In this document: positions 1 through 6,054 of the stretch, piece by piece
Layout: the number at the start of each line of letters is the position of its first letter
How positions within the stretch are numbered: position 1 is the first letter of the stretch
NCBI GenBank assembly: GCA_026770585.1
Contig: MU646769.1
Coordinates: 54,288-64,998 of the forward strand
Direction of reading: 5' to 3'
DNA length: 10,711 bases
From: Baffinella frigidus
Taxonomy: Eukaryota; Cryptophyceae; Cryptomonadales; Baffinellaceae
Made by a program: the position numbers and the translations under genes
The notes under the pieces: generated by a model
What the model was told of the DNA's origin: nothing
Databases searched by the model: none
Seen by the model: only the letters and a program-made list of their open reading frames with translations

Positions 1-190
1 GTTGGGGGTTGGGGGTTTGGGGTTTGTGGTTGGGGTTTGTGGTGTGTGGTTTGGGGTTTAGGGTTTAGGGTTCAGGGTTTAGGGTTTAAGGTTTGGGGTT
101 TGGGGTTTAGGGTTTGGGGTTTAGGGTGCAGGGTGCAGGGTTTAGGGTTCCGGGTGCAGGTGCAGGGTTTAGGGTTTAGGGTCTAGGGTT
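1..190 (+). repeat. Degenerate telomere-like repeat tract, G-rich strand
   Basis: Many copies of GGGTTTAG/GGGTTTGG, with GGGTGCAG and GGGTTCAG variants, point to a TTTAGGG-type telomeric ancestor. The array is degraded and ends at a unique junction near 190. The G-rich strand reads 5' to 3' into the window. At a true left chromosome end the top strand would be C-rich (CCCTAAA), so this is an interstitial or inverted telomere-like tract, or else the contig is joined in an unexpected orientation. Confidence 0.85.
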
Positions 191-249
191 GCGGCGGAGC
201 GCCGGCAGTAGGGAAAGCGCCGTGTGATGGGCAGGTAAGGGTGGACGAC

Positions 250-456
250 CTAATTCCGGCGTCAACTTCATTCCGACGTCAACTTAATTCCGGCGTCAAC
301 TTAATTCCGGCGTCAACCTAAGTCCGACATCAAACCTAATTCCGGCGTCTTTTTAACCTAGTTCCGGCGTCCACCTAAGCCCGACGCCAACCTAATCCCG
401 ACGTCAACTTAATTCCGGCGTCAACCTAATTTCGGCGTCAACCTAAGTCCGGCGTT
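250..456. repeat. 17-bp minisatellite, about 12 copies
   Basis: The unit is approximately TAATTCCGGCGTCAACT, repeated in tandem. Variants include ATTCCGACGTCAACTT, AAGTCCGACATCAAACC and AAGCCCGACGCCAACC, and one unit carries a short T-rich insertion near 349. No conserved-repeat/unique-spacer structure is present, so it is an ordinary minisatellite. No open reading frame crosses it convincingly. Confidence 0.85.
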
Positions 457-1080
457 CCGTATCACCTGAACCGTATTGCGAGCCGGTGCACCCTACAGAA
501 TGCCGGAAATCTGGGTGGCGCTGCAAATAGCTCGTCTGCCCTTAGCACATCGAATCAACCACACGAGAACGCTAGAGGGGCCTATTTAAAACCGTTGGCT
601 TTTACAAGCGGGCGTTTGTGTAGTAACTTTCGTGAGGTTGGTCACGTGACTCTGCGAAATTAGCACAGTCGCGAGGTTGGTTACATTATCCTGGTACAAA
701 TATTTACAACCCCACATGTAAATAGAATCCTCCAGCATCCTCGAGCGGAACCCGGGGGGGGGGGGGCAGCGGTTTCTGGGGGCGTAGCACGATGCCGGGG
801 ACTTTCTACTGCAAAGCCACAGAGGAAGTCTCAAAATTCTTGGACACGACACTAAAATTACTTGTAGGTTGCCTTGAACGAATTTTGGTCACGTCCTTGG
901 GGTGAAAATTGCCTTTTGAGGAGAAAATGGCTCAAAAGTATGCGACACCAGAGTGTCGCGAACTTTTTGACACTTCCCCTGGGGCTTTCCAGTAGTTGTG
1001 TTTCAGTGCGGGGGGAGGCGCGAGGGCACAAGATCAAGGGCGGAGGAAAGAGTGATACCCATGTGGCGTGTTTGTGAGGA
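457..1080. other. Non-coding stretch, no gene supported
   Basis: Reading frames here are short, lack recognisable protein features and overlap each other on opposite strands. Visible items are a C/G homopolymer run near 753-767 and several scattered copies of a TTGGTCACGT motif (near 640 and 884, and again at 1175 and 9838). The part around 640-735, read on the minus strand, resembles 9795-9850 (shared TGGGGTTGTA and GTACCAG), which suggests an old dispersed repeat. Confidence 0.5.
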
Positions 1081-1093
1081 ACGTGCAGGCCTA

Positions 1094-1187
1094 CCACACG
1101 GTGGACTACGGACCTTTCATCAAACGTCAACTTGCCTCAAGAAAATTAACTTGAAGGATTTTTGTGATGCAAATTGGTCACGTAACG
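1094..1187 (+). repeat. Dispersed repeat, inverted partner at 8251-8346
   Basis: The reverse complement of this segment aligns with 8251-8346 over roughly 95 bp at clearly above-random identity. Shared blocks include TTTGATGAAAGG, TAGTCCACCG and ACGTGACCAA (partner orientation). It is an old dispersed element present in both orientations. No terminal repeats were found, so its class is unknown. Confidence 0.7.
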
Positions 1188-1316
1188 CCCGGAAATCCCG
1201 GCCCCAACGAACCCCTCGAAGCCCACTGTGTGGTTTTCAAATGAACATAATGTTGTGCATCGTCCCTGTTTCCCGAGGAAATATGCGAGAGTGTGTCCGA
1301 GCAGGGCGTGCACCCT

Positions 1317-1384
1317 GCAAAGCTTCAACTTAGTCGCGAGCCGCTCGCGAGCAAAGCTTCAACTTAGTCGCGAGCCGCTCGCGA
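1317..1384. repeat. Exact 34-bp tandem duplication
   Basis: Positions 1317-1350 and 1351-1384 are identical. Each unit starts GCAAAGCTTCAACTTAGTCG and ends CCGCTCGCGA. Perfect identity suggests a recent duplication or active homogenisation. Confidence 0.9.
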
Positions 1385-1394
1385 CTAAGTTGAA
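1358..1394. repeat. Perfect 37-bp palindrome
   Basis: Arms of 18 bp (TTCAACTTAGTCGCGAGC at 1358-1375 and its exact reverse complement at 1377-1394) flank a single central C. It overlaps the second copy of the 34-bp duplication and could extrude as a cruciform. Confidence 0.9.
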
Positions 1395-1489
1395 CACGCA
1401 AGCGTGCGTGCACCAGCCAGCCAGCGCCATAGGATATGCGAGAGGAAGGATACGATCATGTGCGTTCGACGTGCCAGGGCGTAGGGGTT

Positions 1490-1629
1490 TTATCCGGGGA
1501 AACCTTTTTTTCTTTCATTTGATGGCCAGGAAAATTGCTGCACAAATTGTTCCTGTTAGTAATATCAAAGCATTTGTGTAGTAATCTTTGTTGACATCAA
1601 ATGAAAGAAAAATAGGTTTCCCCGGATAA
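1490..1629. mobile_element. 140-bp foldback MITE, 4-bp TSD GGTT
   Basis: Terminal inverted repeats of 35 bp (1490-1524 and 1595-1629) differ at one position and start TTATCCGGGGAAACC. GGTT is duplicated at 1486-1489 and 1630-1633. The neighbouring uninterrupted tandem unit (around 2035-2070) lacks the element, which supports a real insertion. It has no coding capacity and would depend on a transposase supplied elsewhere. Ends and target size match the elements at 4890-5039 and 8362-8522. Confidence 0.85.
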
Positions 1630-1653
1630 GGTTGTGACCAAGTCGCAGAGCGC

Positions 1654-1777
1654 TTATTGTCGAAATGAACTTATTGTCGAAACGGAGCGCTTATTGTCGA
1701 AACGGAGCGCTTATTGTCGAAAAAAACGCTTATTGTCGAAATACGGATCTTTCAAGACCCCCAGATTATTGTCGAAA
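1654..1777 (+). repeat. Array of six TTATTGTCGAAA motifs
   Basis: Exact 12-mers TTATTGTCGAAA occur at 1654, 1671, 1691, 1711, 1730 and 1766. The middle spacing is 20 bp, with GCGC or ACGC before each motif. The last copy is the left terminus of the inverted repeat 1767-1974, and that element's right end is the reverse complement of the same motif. The array therefore looks like amplified copies of a transposon end. Confidence 0.85.
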
Positions 1778-1974
1778 TGGGCTGCGCGCGGAATCGAGGT
1801 CAGGTCAGGAAATCAGATTTTTTTCCAAAAAACGGACTTTTATGCTATCTTAGGTATGGTTTTTATCTCAAAATAGCATCTCACACCCATAAGATGACAC
1901 AAATAGGCAAAAAAATGGGAAAATGTTGCTGACCTGACCTCGATTTTTTCCGCGCGGAGCCCATTTCGACAATA
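1767..1974. mobile_element. 208-bp inverted-repeat element with TA ends
   Basis: The left arm starts TATTGTCGAAATGGGC and continues through GCGCGCGGA and CGAGGTCAGGTCAG. The right arm is the matching CTGACCTGACCTCG ... GCCCATTTCGACAATA, with a few mismatches and a small T-run insertion. The neighbouring tandem unit reads CACTTACTTGCACC where this copy reads CGCTTA, then array and element, then TACTTGCACC. That is a TA target duplication around the whole 1657-1974 insert, as for Tc1/mariner-type elements. The element encodes no protein. Confidence 0.75.
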
Positions 1975-2176
1975 CTTGCACCAGCCAGATAGGATATGCG
2001 AGAGGAAGGATACGAGAGTATGTGTTGGAAGTGCTGGGGCTTAGGGGGGGGGGCGACTAAGTCGCGGGGCACTTACTTGCACCATCCAGCAAGCGCCTGT
2101 AGACACTTGGACCGCATGGTCTCATCCGCCGCAGATCCGAGCAAGGACTGCTTCACGTGCGGGATCAGTTGTTGCG

Positions 2177-2240
2177 CCCCCCCCCTAGGACCACCATAAG
2201 GCTCTAGGCATAGCCCTACTGTAGGGTCCTAGGGGGGGGG
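2177..2240. repeat. 64-bp hairpin element with C9/G9 ends
   Basis: Perfect 16-bp arms, CCCCCCCCCTAGGACC (2177-2192) and GGTCCTAGGGGGGGGG (2225-2240). The CCTAGGACC core recurs in the inverted-repeat element at 7607-7756. Confidence 0.8.
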
Positions 2241-2263
2241 TCTTATGAGCGAGGTACCCCTGT
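2205..2263 (+). repeat. Direct repeat with partner at about 8993-9057
   Basis: The sequence TTATGAGCGAGGTACCCCTG following a long G run is exact at both sites, and the flanks before the G run are diverged but alignable. The G runs differ in length (9 here, 13 at 9018-9030), as expected from homopolymer slippage. Confidence 0.75.
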
Positions 2264-2484
2264 AGCTCTGCCGCACGTGGGTTGACTGGCCGACTATTCT
2301 CAAAGTGACACGCTGGGTGCGCGCTGCAGATCCGTCAAGGTTGGAGGGGGGTGCTCACCAAAATGGAGGGCCCAAATAGACTGAGGCAGAGCTAGCTTGT
2401 TGGTGTGAATGCCGGAGTCGGAAGAGCACTTTTTTTGCTGCCCTCCCGCCCTCCAGAGTAAAGCATCCACGGGGAATCACTGGA

Positions 2485-2527
2485 TGGCGACCGACACCTT
2501 ATCGGTGCCCAAATGGGCACCTCGCCA
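2485..2527. repeat. Nested small inverted repeats
   Basis: An inner hairpin GGTGCCCA-AA-TGGGCACC (2504-2521) lies within an outer pair TGGCGA (2485-2490) / TCGCCA (2522-2527). It has no T-run or coding neighbour that would make it a recognisable regulatory RNA. Confidence 0.55.
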
Positions 2528-2668
2528 AAAGTCATTTTACCCGAGAAAAAAATTGATGTTTCTCCATAACTGGCCAGTTTGTGGGGAAGAATTGTGAACT
2601 GACCGCAATTCCCGAATCTAGACAGTCGTTCCGCGTAGATGTTACCCGCTCAGGTTTGGGGGATTCAC

Positions 2669-2703
2669 ACCAGGGGGGTATCGCTCGCCGAGACCCCCCT
2701 GGT
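2669..2703. repeat. Stable hairpin, 11-bp perfect stem
   Basis: ACCAGGGGGGT (2669-2679) pairs with ACCCCCCTGGT (2693-2703) around a 13-nt loop. The following GGTTCACATCC resembles a tRNA T-arm, but no cloverleaf can be completed. Confidence 0.6.
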
Positions 2704-2813
2704 TCACATCCAGGAAATCCAGACGAGCAAGATATGTCACAACACCCTTCACAAAATAACACGATGAAGTTACTTCCCTCGGGAGAGCTGGTGGACTCAT
2801 CATCTGAAAAGCC

Positions 2814-2951
2814 AACGCCAGCGAGGTGCCTAGAGCCTACGGATTGCCTACGGTAGGAGCCCCCCTCCTACGACTTTTAAAGACCTTTTAAAAAAAACGT
2901 CGTAGGAGGAGGGGGGGGTTCCTACCGTAGGCTAAGGGGTCCGCTGGCGTT
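2814..2951. mobile_element. 138-bp foldback element, CAGCG/CGCTG ends
   Basis: The outer 10 bp are perfect inverted repeats (AACGCCAGCG / CGCTGGCGTT). Inner arms GCCTACGGTAGGA...CCTCCTACGAC pair with GTCGTAGGAGG...TCCTACCGTAGGC, with length differences in the C/G runs. No target duplication is obvious. The CCTACCGTAGGC core is shared with the element at 7607-7756. It lies just 3' of the karyopherin remnant. Confidence 0.75.
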
Positions 2952-2966
2952 ATCTTGTGGCATTAC

Positions 2967-3723
2967 TCAGCCGCGTTTGTTCGCGGTGTGGAGACGCTCC
3001 TCGGCAGCGGAATAGCACGAGAAGAGAGATGGTGAGAGGTCCTCGAGGAACATCTGAAATGACATTTCAGCTGAGGCACCCGCCATGGCACAATCGAGAA
3101 GCTCTGAGAAGCACAATCGGAGGAGCTCTCCGAACCCGGTTTGTGGTGAATTGCGCGCGCGGTCGGAGGGGTTGGCGGGGGGTTGCCTGGATGAGGGAGA
3201 CGACGCGGGGCAGCTGGAGGGCGAGCTCGGATAGCGCCTTGTCCTGGCGGCGCTTGGTGAGGGAGAGACGGTCCCACTCCTGGGGGAGCAGGAGAAAGAA
3301 CTCCAGCGCGGGGGCGGGCGAGAGGGAGAGGAACGACGGGGAGTCGAGGAGGGTGCTCTGGAGCTTCCCAGGCTCCTGGGAGAGATGCAGGCCGAGCGCG
3401 ACGACCGCGAGACACAGCTTGGTGAGGATGTTGGGCTGCGCACACTCGGGGGTCTGCATCGCCGCGAGCAGCGTGTTGAGCAGCCAAGCGAGCGTGTCGG
3501 GCGGGAGCTCGTCGCCTTCGGCCTTGACCTTAATGTGGACCGCGTTCGCAGCGAAGAATCGCACATTCGGCTCTGCCGACCGCAGCAGCGCGACGGAGAT
3601 CTCCCACGCCGCGGGCGAGCTGGTGAAGTCCATCAGCCAGGCGTTGGCCTCGCCCACCCGGGCGGGATTCGTGTACATGACCTGCACCACCTCCTCCACC
3701 TGCTCCGCCGAATATGTCGCCAT
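2967..3723 (-). pseudogene. Transportin-3/importin-13-like karyopherin remnant
   Basis: Reading on the minus strand from the ATG at 3723 (context AAGATGGCG), about 179 codons give a convincing N-terminus of an importin-beta-family nuclear transport receptor: a short helix, AWEISVALL, VRFFAANAV (the region that contacts Ran in this family), then HEAT-like helices ending PRVVSLIQ near 3187. This resembles the transportin-3/importin-13 branch, which imports SR-type splicing factors and other cargo. In another frame, 3130-2967 encodes ELLDCAMAGASAEMSFQMFL, resembling a stretch roughly 150 residues further along those proteins, then stops. Full-length family members have more than 900 residues. 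The simplest reading is a truncated copy with an internal deletion and frameshift. An approximately 59-nt GC-AG intron could restore the frame but not the missing HEAT repeats. Assignment rests on motif memory, not a search. Confidence 0.6.
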
Positions 3724-3941
3724 CTTGTGTCGCCTCACAACTGCTAGAACTTACTCTCCAGATGAGCGATCCGCCCCGCTCCTGGTCCGCCCCGCTCCGG
3801 ATCCGACTGACGTCACTGGAAGCGGGTCATGAGCCTGTTTTTTTTTAATCACGGTCATGATCCGGATTGTGATTAAGGACCGGGATCGGAGTTTGGACCT
3901 AAAAGGGCTCAAACTCTGACCATTCCCTAGCATCCGTGTCA
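3724..3941. promoter_or_regulatory. Divergent promoter region with CRE-like palindrome
   Basis: This is the intergenic space between two head-to-head starts (ATG at 3723 on minus, ATG at 3942 on plus). It holds a perfect TGACGTCA (3808-3815, the consensus for bZIP/CREB-type factors), two copies of TCCGCCCCGCTCC (3769-3781 and 3786-3798, GC-box-like), a run of T residues, and an inverted repeat TTAATCAC (3845-3852) / GTGATTAA (3869-3876). No TATA box stands out. Function is inferred from position and motifs. Confidence 0.5.
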
Positions 3942-4787
3942 ATGCGGAGCGACCCCCTCGTGCTCCTCCTCATCGCCGCACTCAGCACCATCTGCGCGGC
4001 AACCCCCGCCCGCATAGCAAAGAGCGCCACATTCCTGAACCGGACGCCCAGGGCACTAGAGAAGCAGGAACCAGCTGACGGGGGCAAGCTGGCTCTTGAA
4101 ACCAAGATTCTTGTGGATGAGACGTTCAAAGTGAGTGGCAAGCTCAGCTACGAGCCTGCATGGTCAAACGCGCCGGCGTGGTTCGACGCAAGGCACACGG
4201 ACCCGTTGCTGATGTCGATGACAACGCACCTGGGAGGAGAAAGGTCGCCGCTGCTTTGCAAGGCTGGCCTCAACTCAGCTGGGGGGGGGTATGTCGACGC
4301 AGCAATCCATCTCCTCGGGTGCAAGCTCGGCTTCTTCCAGAAAGCCCGCGCAGGGCCTCCTGTCGTCGTGATCGAAACAACTGTGCCTCTCCTGGCAGGC
4401 GTCGCAGCAGGCGACCTCACACTCTCAGCCTCCGGCACCGTTCGGGACGTGCATAAGGCACGGTCTCTCTCGGAGGTGTTTCGCGACGGCGGGGAAGTCG
4501 GTGCAAGGTGGTACATGGGCGGGCTGACGCTCGCGGCGACGACTGTGCTCAACATCCTGCCACCCTCCTACGAGGACAGTGGGAGCCTTCGTCTCTTCTC
4601 GTCGCACACCAGCGCCGGGGTTGGCCCAACCCCGCCGGAAGGGGTGGTGGTTGAGCTCCAATCACTTTCCTCGCTCGATGGCAGCGCGCCAGCGCCATCT
4701 GTTCTGACGGCAAGCCCCGGACTCAGGTTGAGTGCGGTGCGCTCGGGCTCAAGATGGCGTCTCCGCACTCGCTGTTGCACGCGATGA
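3942..4787 (+). CDS. Predicted secreted protein of unknown family (5' exon region)
   Basis: The first ATG (3942) opens MRSDPLVLLLIAALSTICAA, a charged start, a hydrophobic core and small residues before ATPA: a good secretory signal peptide. The frame stays open to a stop at 4787 with GC-rich third positions and runs such as PVVVIETTVPLLAG and GGLTLAATTVLNILPPSYED. Three cysteines occur after the signal region before residue 140. I do not recognise the family. The last stretch of this frame (after about 4643, including SGSRWRLRTRCCTR) looks non-coding in composition. The better continuation is another frame that reads into downstream exons, so the stop at 4787 is probably not the real C-terminus. 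A candidate short intron at 4644-4684 (GT...AG, 41 bp) would shift the frame correctly but is unproven; a frameshift is the alternative. A run of nine or more G near 4280 is a possible sequencing or slippage weak point. Confidence 0.5.
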   Translation: MRSDPLVLLLIAALSTICAATPARIAKSATFLNRTPRALEKQEPADGGKLALETKILVDETFKVSGKLSYEPAWSNAPAWFDARHTDPLLMSMTTHLGGERSPLLCKAGLNSAGGGYVDAAIHLLGCKLGFFQKARAGPPVVVIETTVPLLAGVAAGDLTLSASGTVRDVHKARSLSEVFRDGGEVGARWYMGGLTLAATTVLNILPPSYEDSGSLRLFSSHTSAGVGPTPPEGVVVELQSLSSLDGSAPAPSVLTASPGLRLSAVRSGSRWRLRTRCCTR

Positions 4788-5240
4788 CCACGATCCAGGT
4801 TCGCGCACCATTCGAAGCGCTCCTATTTAGTACCCAAACGCTAACCGTCTCCTCACTCTGTCCAGAACGCCATGAGCACCATCCAGGTATTATCTCAGAA
4901 AACGAGTTCTAAAACTCGTTTTCTTAAGTCAATTCCCCTACAAATTTGTCAACTTATTCTTTACTCTCCGCATAAGTTGACAAATTTGTAGGAGAATTGA
5001 CTTAAGAAAACGAGTTTTAGAACTCGTTTTCTGAGATAAGGTAGCAATCTTCCTTTCACGGAAACGCGAACCCTCAACAATATACCCTAATACCCTCAAC
5101 CCTAAAACCCTAAAACCCTAAACCCTGAACCAATTCAGGATGAGGTGGACAATATCATGATCGGGCTGGACCGGCCGAGGTTCGTCCCTGCCTTTCAACT
5201 ATGCCTACCACGCCAGGGCACTCGAAACATCCACTTTTGA
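4685..5240 (+). CDS. Putative 3' exons of the same gene, heptad-repeat C-terminus
   Basis: From 4685 the frame reads RASAICSDGKPRTQ...LLHAMTTIQ to CAG at 4798. A well-formed intron follows at 4799-4865 (67 bp: GT start, GCTAACC branch-like site, TCTCCTCACTCTGTCCAG end). A 21-nt micro-exon (4866-4886) encodes NAMSTIQ and is 17/21 identical to the last 21 nt of the preceding exon (HAMTTIQ), an apparent exon-end duplication that adds one heptad. The next donor is CAG|GTA at 4886/4887. A good acceptor (AATTCAG) at 5138 leads in phase to DEVDNIMIGLDRPRF, which extends the amphipathic helix, and a stop at 5240. The combined segment looks like a short coiled coil. The intron 4887-5138 holds a foldback element and a telomere-like tract. 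The model is inference from splice signals; another donor at AG|GTTCG near 5181 could shorten the last exon. Confidence 0.4.
4890..5039. mobile_element. 150-bp foldback MITE, TSD GGTA, at a splice donor
   Basis: Near-perfect 67-bp inverted arms (4890-4956 and 4973-5039, one mismatch) begin TTATCTCAGAAAACGAG and surround a 16-nt loop. Each arm also contains a smaller inverted pair (AAAACGAG/CTCGTTTT). GGTA is duplicated at 4886-4889 and 5040-5043. Splicing from CAG|GTA at 4886/4887 to ATAAG|GTA at 5040/5041 would remove the element plus one target copy exactly and restore the pre-insertion sequence, as introner elements do. The same donor can instead splice to 5138. Confidence 0.85.
5083..5130 (-). 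repeat. Interstitial telomere-like tract, C-rich strand
   Basis: ACCCTAAT, CCCTCAA, CCCTAAAA and CCCTAAAC units lie in tandem, opposite in polarity to the tract at 1-190. It is within the proposed last intron and lies 39 bp beyond the foldback element. Confidence 0.75.
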
Positions 5241-5277
5241 CATCTTTCAAAGGAAATGCCTTGAATTCTTAAGTCAA

Positions 5278-5297
5278 CCGCGCCAGATCTGGCGCGG
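5278..5297. repeat. Perfect 20-bp palindrome
   Basis: CCGCGCCAGATCTGGCGCGG is self-complementary. A third half-site, TCTGGCGCGG, follows near 5324. It could be a dimeric protein binding site or a cruciform; no further support. Confidence 0.6.
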
Positions 5298-5339
5298 ATA
5301 AGCCGTCGGTTTCTCTCGATCATTCTGGCGCGGTAGTGC

Positions 5340-5464
5340 TGTCTCAGTTAAATCGGGCTCCTCCTTTTTTCAGTTTTCACGCCAAACGTTGACGATTTTG
5401 TACCACAACACAGGTTCATCGACTTTCGGGCTCTTCCAACGATGAGCACGATTTAACCGAGACA
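5340..5464. mobile_element. 125-bp inverted-repeat element
   Basis: Terminal arms of 21 bp with two mismatches: TGTCTCAGTTAAATCGGGCTC (first 20 bases onward, 5340-5360) and its partner at 5444-5464. The interior has GTTGACGATTTTGT, also present in the right arm of the element at 8362-8522. No clear target duplication was found, so its class is uncertain. Confidence 0.6.
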
Positions 5465-5473
5465 GAGCATAGC

Positions 5474-5656
5474 ATGCAGCCGAACCACAATGCATCTTGT
5501 CGCTTCTGTGTCGTCATTGAAAACGAAGTTTTTAAACACGTGTACCAATTCGGTTGGGCTGAAGGCACGATAGTACAAACCTACACTGTCCTTCAAAATG
5601 GCAACCTTCTCGTGTCCGGACACGAAATCGAATCCATCTGGGTACTGATCTATTGA
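5474..5656 (+). CDS. Small hypothetical ORF, 60 codons
   Basis: An ATG-initiated frame encodes a 60-residue product with two cysteines near its start (SCRFCVV) and segments VYQFGWAEG and VLQNGNLLVSG. It starts 10 bp after the 5340-5464 element and ends at the first unit of the pseudo-exon array. No family recognised, no signal peptide and no splice context. It may be an exon fragment or a chance frame. Confidence 0.2.
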   Translation: MQPNHNASCRFCVVIENEVFKHVYQFGWAEGTIVQTYTVLQNGNLLVSGHEIESIWVLIY

Positions 5657-5890
5657 ACGATGTCCCCCCCCGTGTGCGGTGTCACGAAATCCTGAAGGTG
5701 CGAAATGGCTCCAATGTCAGGCAAAGTCTGAGATAGAATCTGTTAGGTGACGGGACTAGATCTATTGAACGATGTCCCCCCCCGTGTGCAGTGCCACGAA
5801 ACACTGAAGGTGCGGAATGGCTAGATTCACTGAACGATGATTTCCCCCGTGTGCAGTGCCACGAAACACTGACGGCGCGAAATGGCTGGA
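5648..5890 (+). repeat. Three tandem units ending GTGTGCRG|TGYCACGAAA
   Basis: Units begin ATCTATTGAACGATGTCCCC (5648, 5759) or ATTCACTGAACGATG (5824), pass through a C-rich tract, reach GTGTGCAG (GTGTGCGG in the first) and continue TGYCACGAAA...CTGA(A/C)GG. A fainter fourth copy lies at 5884-5920. The pyrimidine tract plus CAG looks like a 3' splice site in front of an exon, so these may be decayed exon copies related to 6089-6180. Confidence 0.65.
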
Positions 5891-6054
5891 TTGATTGTTG
5901 TTTCCCCTCGTGTCGTTGGAGGTGGAGGTTAGAATCCATCCGGAAAATGCTCGAATGAGCGGCCGACACGGGGTACAGTAACGGCACACTGCGTAGCGTG
6001 TGCGACACTGACGCTGGCTGTTTGGCAATAAATTATCAATCTGTCTTCTTTAGT

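Larger units (their letters stand above)
1410..2078 (+). repeat. About 105-bp tandem unit, first copy split by insertions
   Basis: Two units begin GCACCAGCCAG followed by ATAGGATATGCGAGAGGAAG, at 1410 and at 1978; a third partial unit begins at 2079 (GCACCATCCAGCAAGCGCC). Unit 2 is 101 bp and uninterrupted. Unit 1 becomes about 106 bp only after removing a foldback element with one target copy (1490-1633) and a second insertion (1657-1974). Unit 2 therefore behaves as the unoccupied site for both insertions. Confidence 0.8.

Noticed and set aside
1-190. Intact chromosome end
   Set aside because: The repeats are degenerate and the strand polarity is wrong for a left terminus.
250-456. CRISPR-like array
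   Set aside because: 17-bp units run back to back with no unique spacers, and the setting is eukaryotic; it is a minisatellite. The same applies to the TTATTGTCGAAA array.
586-1333. Several overlapping 60-117 codon frames
   Set aside because: They lie on both strands, include dispersed-repeat sequence, and have no coding signature or motif.
2645-2715. tRNA gene suggested by GGTTCACATCC
   Set aside because: The B-box match is partial and no acceptor, D-arm or anticodon stem can be formed; the hairpin explains the symmetry.
2963-3487. Other minus-strand frames across the same region
   Set aside because: Proline/arginine/serine-rich translations of a GC-rich gene in the wrong frame; only the last 54 codons of the frame ending at 2967 were kept, because they resemble karyopherin.
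2957-3832. Long plus-strand frame (about 290 codons) opposite the karyopherin remnant
   Set aside because: It is the antisense shadow of the minus-strand frame: arginine/serine-rich low-complexity translation, no motif, while the minus strand gives a recognisable family.
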